Below, one piece after another: positions 26,705-34,551 of a DNA stretch of 34,551 nt. The notes beneath the pieces are model-generated. The model did no database searches. It saw only the letters and a program-made list of their open reading frames with translations, and was not told the origin of the DNA. The position numbers were made by a program, and so were the translations under genes. The DNA is from Armatimonadota bacterium (GTDB lineage Bacteria > Armatimonadota > Zipacnadia > Zipacnadales > FEN-943): the NCBI GenBank assembly GCA_003170595.1, contig PMZA01000005.1, forward strand, positions 1-34,551, written 5' to 3'. Numbering within the stretch: the stretch's first letter is position 1; every line of letters begins with the position of its first letter.

Positions 26705-29700
26705 CTAACCATCTGACTGCCGCTTCCACGCCTCCAGGACGAGGCGGCGGGTGCGGTACTCGCCGAAGGCCTTCTCTTCCTTGTTCCTCAGCACCCGGAA
26801 GGTCTCGCCGGGGAAGTCGATGGCCGGCTCGGCCGGCAGCAGGTGCGGGCCCGAGCAGGTCGGGTCCTCCCAAGGGTCCAGGATGTCCGCCAGTTCCAGC
26901 TCGCTCAGGCCGTGCGGGTCCAGGATGTAGCGGAGTTGCTTGCGGTTCAGGCCGTACAGCCGGGCGTACCAGGCGTCCAACTCCGCCCGCAGCACCGCCC
27001 GGCGGTCGTCGCTCCACTTGAAGGGCGGCAGGGGGCAGCCATCGGCGGCGATCTCCGCCCACTCGGGCGGGTCCCAGGTATGCCCGCCGGTCTCGCCGCG
27101 GTTGGCCTCCCATTGCTGCTGCAGGGCCTGCCGCAGAGCGTCATCTCCCTCCCGCCATACGTCGTCGGCGAAGGCCTTGATGTCCCAGGCGGTGTAGGTC
27201 AGTTCGACCACGCGGGGGACGATGAAGAGCAGGTCGGCGGCGGCGTAGGCGTCAGGCGGGATGATGGGGAGTTGTCTCACGTAGAAGATGTTCATTGTGG
27301 CGGCTGCTAACTTGCCGCGAATGACGTAGTCCAGGATTAGGGAGTTGCAGTCACCGAGGAGGCATCCCACGAGTGGGGAGGGCCGATCCACCGCCATGAG
27401 AAGAGGGATTTTGTCTCCAATGGCAGCGATCGGCAGGACAGTGAACGTCGCCGTTCGTGCGAGAGACTTGCTTGTCACGCTTCGGAACCCAAGCAGCCAC
27501 GATCTGTCCCACCGGGGAGCGAGTACGTTCTGCACCTCGGAGTAGGAGACGTAGTAGCAGGCCAGTGGAATGTATGATGGGTCTTGGTGTTGGGATGCCG
27601 AGCAGTTTGGGAGCATGTGCGGTCTCTGACCGTTGCAGTCCTCGTACGAGGCGAACCGATGGTCGAATTGGTGCACCATCTTGCCTTCGTACAAGGGCAC
27701 CCAGTGCGTATTCCCATCCACGAAATGGGCTCCCATTCGCACGAAGCCCTCCCCCTGAAGTTCAGCCGGTGTCTTGAAGAGGTGGGAGGCGGTGTTCGTC
27801 ATGAACATCAGGAGAAATCTGGCACCCCAAGGGCTTACGCCCGTGACCTCGTTCTCCAGAACAGGCACACGCCGGTGCACCTCCATAGTCAAGTCGGCAT
27901 CTGGTCGGGTCCGGAACACAGGAGCCGTCTGCGTATTGGGATTGATGACGGCCAGGTCATCGCGAGTTAGGCGGAAATGGCGGATGGCCTGGCGTACGTC
28001 GCCAAAGGTCTGACACTCGTAGGCGAAGTCGGCATGCTCACTCTTGGCCTCGCGACCCGTCAGTGTGAGAGCACAGAACCGGAAGTTGTGGAGGACGTCT
28101 GCGAAGATCCGTTTTTCGTTGACGAATGCACACAGGGAAACAAGCGTGCCCGTCGCCATCAGGTCCTGGAAGAACGTCTTCGCAGTCTCGTCCGACGCTA
28201 CGCCAGGGGGAACGACAAGCCCGGCCCTGCCTTGCGGTGCCAACAGCATCCGTGCGAACTCGGCAAAAAGAGGAGCCAGGTTGGTTCGGCCTCCTTCGGT
28301 TAGCGGGAAGCGACCCGAGGCATGGACGAAGTTTTTCGCCTTGTCGCTCTCGCTTACGGCCAAGTGGTACTCCCTGAGTAGGTCCGGCCGGGATTCTGAC
28401 AACCGTTTGATGAGACGGGATCGCTGGGCCATATTGGCCGCCGCGGCCACGTCCGGAGAACGGTTAGCAAAGAACTCCTGCGGGTCAAGCTGCATCTGGT
28501 CCCACGGCGGATTGGAAAGCACGCAATCGAAGCCGCCCTGCTCGAACACCCCGGGGAACTCCAGCGGCCAATGGAAGAAGCGGTTGCGTTCGGCCAAGGC
28601 CCAGACGTGGTTCCGCATACGGGCATCCACGGCCTCCGGGCTCTGCATGTATCGACGCAGATCGTCAGTGGTGGGGATGCGGCGGCCCGCCTCTGCTTCG
28701 GGCGTCAGTTCGGCGAAGAACGCCGCCGTCCAGAGGTGACACGCCATTCGCTCTCGCCAGAGCGTGCTCCCCTCTTGCTGCAGCCGCTCGTAGGCCTCCC
28801 TCTTGCGGTGGATCTGGTCGGGCGTGTCATCGGCGAGGCCGTCCAGCTCCCGGCGTTCCTCAACCAGGCGATGCACCTCCGCGGTGGCGTCAGCCAGGGC
28901 GAGGCCGAGCTGGCTGCGTTCCTGCTTGTTCCGCTTCTTGATCGCTGACGCGAGCTTGCGGTCGTCGCCGGAAACGGCGTCGAAGGCGGCGTCGGGGATG
29001 CCATCGTCCAGCACGGCGAGGTCGAAGACGCCGACGAGGGAGTCGCCGCAGCGGATGCGGTGATCCAGGAAGGTGAGGGGCTTGCCGCCTGAGTGCCCCT
29101 CGATCCAGAGGGCGACCTTGCACAGGTCCACGGCGAGGGGGTTCTTGTCCACGCCGTAGATGCAGTGGGTGATGACATCCCGCACGGCGGCCCGCACAGC
29201 ATCGGGAGCGGGGGCCTCCTCGTCGGTGCGGACCTTCGCCAATTCGGTGCCGATCCTGCGAGCGGCGGCAAGGAGGAAGTGGCCGGAGCCGCAGGCCGGG
29301 TCGCAGACTCTCAGCGAGAGGAGGGCCTGCTCACGCTCGGGCGGCTTCGTCGCCTGGAGGCGATCCTCGATGACCGGAACGAGGGCGGACTTGACGAGTT
29401 CCGCGACCAACTCGGGGCGTGTGTAGTACGAGCCGGTGGTCTTGCGTTCGGTGCCGGCACCGAAGTGGAAAGTGAGCCGCCCGTCCTGGCCGTCAACGAT
29501 GGGCTGCAGGTCGAGCAGGGACTCATAGACGCTGCCCAGCTCCTCGACGTCGAGGTGGCGATAGTTGACGCGGGTCGGCACCCGCTGGTCGCGGGGCACG
29601 AACCACGATAGGGTGTGCATCGCGGTGAGCAGGTCGCGGTTGTTGAGGTAGGCGTCGCCGAGGGCGGAAGTGCGGGCACAGTCGAACAACTCGCCGTTGA

Positions 29701-30778
29701 GCGGCGGGAGGCCGAGAGCCTCGGCGAACTCCTCCTTGCAGAGCGAGAAGAACAGAGCCCGCAGGTTGCGGTAGAGATCGCAGAAGCGTTCCGGGGCACT
29801 GAGCGGCTCGTCGGCGAGGGCACGGAGCCGCTGGACCGTGAAGTAGTCGCGTGCGGAGTGATCCTGACCGTCGCCCCCGCGGAGCAGTCCCCGCTCCTCC
29901 GCCACCATCAGGAATAGCAGGCGGTAGATGAGGTACAGGAGCTGCTGGTAGAACCCCACGGGAGTGAGCCGGCCGGAGCGGAGGGCCTCCCGGAGGTCCT
30001 CGTTCTTCGCATGGGCGAGGAAGCCGTTGGCGAAGATGGAGATGGCCTGCTCGACGGCACCGCGGAGGCCGTCGCGGATCCGGCCGCCCTGATCGATGCC
30101 GATCTGGTGGTACTTCTCCAGCAGGCAGGTGTCCCCGTCATCCATCGCCTTCGGCATGCGGGTGCGATGGACGAGGCGGTAGAAGAGGAAGAACTCGTCC
30201 AGCCGCTCGCCCTCGAGCATCTGCTGGAGATCGAACTCGATGAAGGCCGGACGAGTGAAGTAGGACGAGTCGCGGAGCAGGCGGAGGGTGTTGCCGTTGG
30301 TGACGATGGCCCAGAGGTGGTCGGTGCGGTTGAGATAGTCCTGCATCATCGCGTGCGGCGACATGTTGCCGCGGCCCGAGGGCGGGCGGGAGCCGAGGTC
30401 CTGGTCGAAGGGCTCGATCTGGACGGGGAGGTCTTCGTCGGTCTCGCCAGTGCGGTGGCTGATGCGGTAGAGGCGACCCTCGACATCGACGCTCTGCGGC
30501 TGGTAGGCCAGCCGGTAGCCGAGAGCATCGAGCAAGGGGATGACCCACTGCTCGCGGGTGATGGTGGTAACGCTCTCGCTGGACGACCGCTGGAGGCGAC
30601 GCTGGAAGGCATCCCAGTAGGAGCGGACATCTGACCAAAGCGACGAGACCTCGTCCACCAGTGTGCGGCGACCCTCGATCCCGAAGTCGGAGGGCTTCTG
30701 GCCCTCGGCGTCAGCGATGGTCTCCAGGAAGTCCGGGGCGAGCAGGCCGCCCTCGATCTTGATGCAGGTGGAGTTCAC
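26705..30778 (-). CDS. drmMI-like: Large N6-adenine DNA methyltransferase, DISARM DrmMI-like
   Basis: TGSYYTRPELVAELVKSAL, VCDPACGSGHFLLAAARR, DCVLSNPPWDQMQ. GTG at 30778 overlaps the upstream stop (GTGA); the ORF-track start 30958 is within the helicase gene. Confidence 0.85.
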   Translation of the reverse strand: MNSTCIKIEGGLLAPDFLETIADAEGQKPSDFGIEGRRTLVDEVSSLWSDVRSYWDAFQRRLQRSSSESVTTITREQWVIPLLDALGYRLAYQPQSVDVEGRLYRISHRTGETDEDLPVQIEPFDQDLGSRPPSGRGNMSPHAMMQDYLNRTDHLWAIVTNGNTLRLLRDSSYFTRPAFIEFDLQQMLEGERLDEFFLFYRLVHRTRMPKAMDDGDTCLLEKYHQIGIDQGGRIRDGLRGAVEQAISIFANGFLAHAKNEDLREALRSGRLTPVGFYQQLLYLIYRLLFLMVAEERGLLRGGDGQDHSARDYFTVQRLRALADEPLSAPERFCDLYRNLRALFFSLCKEEFAEALGLPPLNGELFDCARTSALGDAYLNNRDLLTAMHTLSWFVPRDQRVPTRVNYRHLDVEELGSVYESLLDLQPIVDGQDGRLTFHFGAGTERKTTGSYYTRPELVAELVKSALVPVIEDRLQATKPPEREQALLSLRVCDPACGSGHFLLAAARRIGTELAKVRTDEEAPAPDAVRAAVRDVITHCIYGVDKNPLAVDLCKVALWIEGHSGGKPLTFLDHRIRCGDSLVGVFDLAVLDDGIPDAAFDAVSGDDRKLASAIKKRNKQERSQLGLALADATAEVHRLVEERRELDGLADDTPDQIHRKREAYERLQQEGSTLWRERMACHLWTAAFFAELTPEAEAGRRIPTTDDLRRYMQSPEAVDARMRNHVWALAERNRFFHWPLEFPGVFEQGGFDCVLSNPPWDQMQLDPQEFFANRSPDVAAAANMAQRSRLIKRLSESRPDLLREYHLAVSESDKAKNFVHASGRFPLTEGGRTNLAPLFAEFARMLLAPQGRAGLVVPPGVASDETAKTFFQDLMATGTLVSLCAFVNEKRIFADVLHNFRFCALTLTGREAKSEHADFAYECQTFGDVRQAIRHFRLTRDDLAVINPNTQTAPVFRTRPDADLTMEVHRRVPVLENEVTGVSPWGARFLLMFMTNTASHLFKTPAELQGEGFVRMGAHFVDGNTHWVPLYEGKMVHQFDHRFASYEDCNGQRPHMLPNCSASQHQDPSYIPLACYYVSYSEVQNVLAPRWDRSWLLGFRSVTSKSLARTATFTVLPIAAIGDKIPLLMAVDRPSPLVGCLLGDCNSLILDYVIRGKLAAATMNIFYVRQLPIIPPDAYAAADLLFIVPRVVELTYTAWDIKAFADDVWREGDDALRQALQQQWEANRGETGGHTWDPPEWAEIAADGCPLPPFKWSDDRRAVLRAELDAWYARLYGLNRKQLRYILDPHGLSELELADILDPWEDPTCSGPHLLPAEPAIDFPGETFRVLRNKEEKAFGEYRTRRLVLEAWKRQSDG

Positions 30779-33702
30779 TGGGCCGCCCCCTTCGGCACTG
30801 GCACCAGCACCAGTACGCCGAGGAGGTCGGGCGGCTTCTGTGGCTCGATGCGTACATGCCCGGCCTTGGTGAGGCTGCGGATGCGGCGGTGAGATTCGGT
30901 GAGCCGTCGGGCCCGCTCGTCGAGCACGGCCGAGAGCTGCTTCTGCAACGGCTCCCACCCGGCGAGCATCTCGGCGACGACCTCGGTCTTCTCCTGGGCG
31001 GAGAGGTTCCCAACTGGGGCCGCCTCATCCACCAGCTTCTTGGCGTCGTCGAGGGAAATCGGCTCGATGTCAGGCAGGAGGCCACGGTATCCCCAGACGA
31101 GGGTCTCCTCGGCCAGGCTGGGCGTCTCTTCGTCCCGCTCGTGGATCAGGTAGCGTAGGCGAAGCAGGAGCAGCGTGGTCCGCCGGGTGACGGCGTCGGT
31201 GCGGATGGCTCCGCAACGTGCCGCCGCCGACTGGTCGGAAGATGGGTAGAAGGCCAGGTCCATGAGATGCTCGGCCAGGCACTCGATGAGACGATGGCTG
31301 CGTCCGACGTAGGCGACGCCCTCGGGGACGGGCGTGTCGAAGGTGATGGGCCACGGATCGGGCACGTTGCCGAGAGCCTGCCTCACCGCTGGCGGCAGGG
31401 GGGCGATGTCGATCTCCCAGACCTCGGGGCCGGTCTTGCGAGAACGGCTGCTCCGGCGGAAGCCGAACGTCAGCCGCTGGCTGGCCTCGAGTAGGAAGCT
31501 TCGGACCTCCTCCGGGTCACCCAGGACTCCGTCGGTCTCGGACAACTCTCGCTGCACTTCGTCGGGCTTGATGCTGCGTTGGGCGAAGCGGGAGCGTGTC
31601 TCCTTCTCCCGCTCGGCGGCCAGGTCCATCTGGTAGTGGAAACTGCGGACGACCTCGGACGCCATGTCGGACCGGTCGAAGAGCGAGAGCTGTCGCTTGC
31701 CCTCGTAGGACCGGGCGAAGACGGACTTGAGGACCGTCTCCATGACGGTCTCGCTGTCGACGGGGACCGGGACATAGATGCCCAGGGCTTTGTGGATCTC
31801 GCGGGCCTTGCGGATCAGGACGTCGAGAACCGCCCCGTCCACCGGGTTGTCCTGGCCGTAGATGAGCACGGTGCGGACGGTGGGCGAGTTCTGGCCGAAG
31901 CGGTCGACGCGGCCCTCCCGCTGTTCGAGGCGGTTGGGGTTCCAGGGCAGGTCATAGTGGAGGACGGCGTTGAAGTGCTCCTGGAGGTTGACGCCCTCGC
32001 TCAGGCAGTCGGTGGCCACCAGGACACGCCTCGGGGCCTTCGCGAGTTCTGCGAGCTTCAGACGCCGCTCGTCTTCGCCGACGGTGCCGTTGATGGACGT
32101 CACCCGGAGGTCTCGGAACTTCTTGCCCAGGGCACCCTGGAGTTCCTCCGCGACATAGTCGCTGGTCGCTATGTATCTACACCAGACGATGGGATGGTAG
32201 CCGTCACGCAGGCAGGCTCTGACAGCCTCGGCTGCGGCTTGGAGCTTGGCATCGTGTCTCCCCCGCAGCTCGCCCGCACGCTTGGCGAAGGCTCTCATCC
32301 GGCGACGGTCGGCATCGGGCCAGGATGAATCCATCTCCTGAGCGTCGAAGATCGCCGTAGGAGGGGCGTCAGCCGATGGCCCCGCATCGGTGGAGTCGTA
32401 GAGGGCGGGCTCGAAGGTCGCTTCGAGTTCGTCCTCGGTGGATGCGTCAAGGGCTTCGGTGGAGAAGCCCTCGTCTCCGCCCAGTCGTCGGAGCAGGCTG
32501 GCCTCCGCGGCGGCCGGCGATGAGGTCACGCACCGCATGAGGGCGAGGGCGGACCAGAAACGCATCCTTCGCTTCCAGCCTTTGAGCGTCTCCGCGGAGT
32601 CAACGAGGCCGCGGGCGAAGTCGTACACGTCGGAGTAGAAGCTACGGTAGGCGTCGGAAAACGAGTACGGGTACTCGCCGGACGGTGCGGGCCACGGGTC
32701 CCGCTCGGGGAAGGGCGTGTCCTCTCCCATCCACCGCTTCACGTCGGGTCGCCGACGCTGGACGAAGTGCTTCGACAACTCGTCCCGTTCGTCGTCGGAC
32801 AGCTCAGCCAGGTTCAGGTCAGCAAACTCCGGTCGTAGCAGCCCGAGCAGGGAGAGGAACGACTCCTCGACACCGCTGTGCGGCGTGGCGGTGAGAAGCA
32901 CGAGGTGGCGGTTCGGGTCACTGGCAACTTGGCACACCAGATCGTGCCTTTGCTGCTGAGAGCGTGCCCGTCGATCGCCCGGCGGCCGGGCGGCCCCGTG
33001 GGCCTCGTCGACTATCACGAAGTCGGGGCAGTGCAACAGAAACGTCTCACGGTATCGCTCGCTCTTGATGGTGTCGATGCTGGCCACGAAGTGCCGGTGT
33101 TGCTGGAAGATGCTGCGGTCGGCCGGGCAAAGGCGTTCAAGTCTGGCGACGGTCCCCGAGCGGATGACTTCAGCCTCCATCTGGGCCTTCTCTGCGAGTT
33201 CCCGCTGCCACTGATCGCAGAGGTAGGGGGGACAAAGAACGGCGAGTCGCCGTACCTCTCCACGGGCCATCAACTCACGGCCGAGCAATATCCCTTCGAG
33301 GGATTTGCCTACTCCGACATCGTCCGCCACCAGCAGTCGAGCGGTATCCTGCCGGAGCCCCATGAGCATCGGGACGTATTGGTACGGGCGGGGTCTGACG
33401 GACAGATGGCCCAGCGACCTGAAGGGTGTCGCCCCATCCCGCAGGAGCAGACGGGCGGCCTCCAGCAGCAACTTGACGGCGGCGTGGTCCTGCACCGCAC
33501 TGGCGTCTGGTGCCCTGAACTGCGTCTGTTCGACCCGCTCGAAGAACAAGCTGTAGGCCATCGTGTCGGCGAGCGACCGCAGGACGCCGCAGACCTCCCT
33601 GGCACTGCCCCCGATCGGGCGGAGCATCATGAGCCCGGGCTCCTCCGATGGCAGGACAACCCAGTCCCGTTCGCGGTACCGCACCAGCGTGCCGGGGTTC
33701 AA
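30775..33702 (-). CDS. drmD-like: SNF2-like helicase, DISARM DrmD-like
   Basis: LLVADDVGVGKSLEGILLGREL, FVIVDEAHGAARP, LLTATPHSG, ATDCLSEGVNLQEHFNAVLHYDLPWNPNRLEQREGRVDRFGQ. TTG start with TTGA overlap to the upstream stop. Confidence 0.9.
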   Translation of the reverse strand: MNPGTLVRYRERDWVVLPSEEPGLMMLRPIGGSAREVCGVLRSLADTMAYSLFFERVEQTQFRAPDASAVQDHAAVKLLLEAARLLLRDGATPFRSLGHLSVRPRPYQYVPMLMGLRQDTARLLVADDVGVGKSLEGILLGRELMARGEVRRLAVLCPPYLCDQWQRELAEKAQMEAEVIRSGTVARLERLCPADRSIFQQHRHFVASIDTIKSERYRETFLLHCPDFVIVDEAHGAARPPGDRRARSQQQRHDLVCQVASDPNRHLVLLTATPHSGVEESFLSLLGLLRPEFADLNLAELSDDERDELSKHFVQRRRPDVKRWMGEDTPFPERDPWPAPSGEYPYSFSDAYRSFYSDVYDFARGLVDSAETLKGWKRRMRFWSALALMRCVTSSPAAAEASLLRRLGGDEGFSTEALDASTEDELEATFEPALYDSTDAGPSADAPPTAIFDAQEMDSSWPDADRRRMRAFAKRAGELRGRHDAKLQAAAEAVRACLRDGYHPIVWCRYIATSDYVAEELQGALGKKFRDLRVTSINGTVGEDERRLKLAELAKAPRRVLVATDCLSEGVNLQEHFNAVLHYDLPWNPNRLEQREGRVDRFGQNSPTVRTVLIYGQDNPVDGAVLDVLIRKAREIHKALGIYVPVPVDSETVMETVLKSVFARSYEGKRQLSLFDRSDMASEVVRSFHYQMDLAAEREKETRSRFAQRSIKPDEVQRELSETDGVLGDPEEVRSFLLEASQRLTFGFRRSSRSRKTGPEVWEIDIAPLPPAVRQALGNVPDPWPITFDTPVPEGVAYVGRSHRLIECLAEHLMDLAFYPSSDQSAAARCGAIRTDAVTRRTTLLLLRLRYLIHERDEETPSLAEETLVWGYRGLLPDIEPISLDDAKKLVDEAAPVGNLSAQEKTEVVAEMLAGWEPLQKQLSAVLDERARRLTESHRRIRSLTKAGHVRIEPQKPPDLLGVLVLVPVPKGAAQ

Positions 33703-34551
33703 GGCCGCACCCCCTCACCGAAGACATCGGGATGCTCAGCGATCTGCTCCTCGAGGCCCCGGTCGTAGCGGATCGTGATGACCCGATATCCGAGTTCCCG
33801 CAGTCTGCGTCGGGCTGCCTCGTCCCTCCCTTGCTGTTGAGGCTGATCGTGCACACTCCCGTCGCAGAACACGCAGACGTGCAGGCCTTCGTAAGCGAAG
33901 TCCGGCGTGCACTCGGCTTCGGGCACGTGCATCTGAGCGTGCGAAGGCAGGCTCCGTCGAGTGCGGTAGAGGTGGTCGATGAACTGCCTCTCAAGGGCCG
34001 ATCGAGAGTCCGTCTCGCTCATCAGCCACTGACACTGCTCGTCGTAGGAGCGTCCGGCTATCTCGACCCGGACCCGCCCGCCCTTCAGGCTTAGCAGAAG
34101 GTCCCGCACGAGGTGTCTATCGAGGAGTCTGTGGTGTCTTTGGTTGTAGTAGGAGAGCAGGCAGTCATAGCAGGCCCTGGCACAGCCGTGCACCTCGTCC
34201 TCGGGCGGCCGCATGTCCTCGCCCGTGTCCGGGTCGAAGTGCATGATCTCCAGGGCCAGCGATGCGACGCCCGAGAGGGCGTCCGGCTCGTCCACCAGAC
34301 GCCTGAGCACTCCCAGCCCTCCCTCGGCCGCTTCCCATATCAGGATTCGACGCCCCAGTCCCTCCCCGATGACTTCCGAGCCCAGCTCGGACGACTCCAC
34401 CTGGTACCGGGCAGCGACCCCGGCGACGAGGGCGTACTGAAGCGTGTAGACGAAGGAGTTGGTGGTCGCCTCGTCATCCGGGTCTCCGATGTCGGGGTGC
34501 ACGAGGACGGCGTTCGAGGTGTTCCTGACGAACAGCCGTACATAGTGGCGG
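33699..34551 (-). CDS. drmB-like: DUF1998 domain plus DUF559/Vsr-like nuclease domain, C-terminal part of DrmB-like protein (5' end outside window)
   Basis: TLQYALVAGVAARYQVESSELGSEVIG...CARACYDCLLSYYNQRHHRLLDR (DUF1998) then CTPDFAYEGLHVCVFCDGSVHDQPQQQGRDEAARRRLRELGYRVITIRYD. Frame stays open to the window edge (RHYVRLFVRNTSNAVLVHPDIGD). Confidence 0.82.
   Translation of the reverse strand, partial: RHYVRLFVRNTSNAVLVHPDIGDPDDEATTNSFVYTLQYALVAGVAARYQVESSELGSEVIGEGLGRRILIWEAAEGGLGVLRRLVDEPDALSGVASLALEIMHFDPDTGEDMRPPEDEVHGCARACYDCLLSYYNQRHHRLLDRHLVRDLLLSLKGGRVRVEIAGRSYDEQCQWLMSETDSRSALERQFIDHLYRTRRSLPSHAQMHVPEAECTPDFAYEGLHVCVFCDGSVHDQPQQQGRDEAARRRLRELGYRVITIRYDRGLEEQIAEHPDVFGEGVRP

Noticed and set aside
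30779-30958. ORF-track N-terminal extension of the DrmMI-like methylase
   Set aside because: It overlaps the helicase gene; GTG 30778 in GTGA overlap is a better start.

Overview
GC-rich accessory / defense-island window (34.5 kb) with no rRNA, tRNA or phage structural genes seen. Left to right: (i) about 1.3 kb of apparently non-coding DNA rich in short palindromes; (ii) a replication/integration module on the + strand: a winged-helix-type replication-initiator-like gene carrying an internal array of seven 22/23-bp iterons, an overlapping DnaC-like helicase-loader ATPase, and a tyrosine recombinase; (iii) a tightly coupled four-gene minus-strand operon: DNA methylase, phosphoribosyltransferase-like protein, ORC/STAND-like P-loop ATPase, and an unknown 329-aa protein. 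This is the best candidate for a poorly described system; (iv) small uncharacterised genes, some decayed, plus a remnant of a second recombinase; (v) a Gabija-like pair (OLD-family ATPase/TOPRIM nuclease plus UvrD-like helicase) whose nuclease gene appears to lack a canonical start codon; (vi) a divergent 1143-aa alpha-solenoid-like protein; (vii) a truncated ADP-ribosylglycohydrolase, a radical SAM gene and a DUF429-like fragment, interspersed with copies of a ~25-bp repeat; (viii) a DISARM-like operon (DUF1998/nuclease DrmB-like C-terminus running off the window, DrmD-like SNF2 helicase, DrmMI-like adenine methylase). Its last gene is split by a 317-bp MITE-like element with 25-bp TIRs and an 8-bp TSD; precise excision restores a 380-codon ORF. 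Protein calls come from motifs read by eye; no database search was possible.
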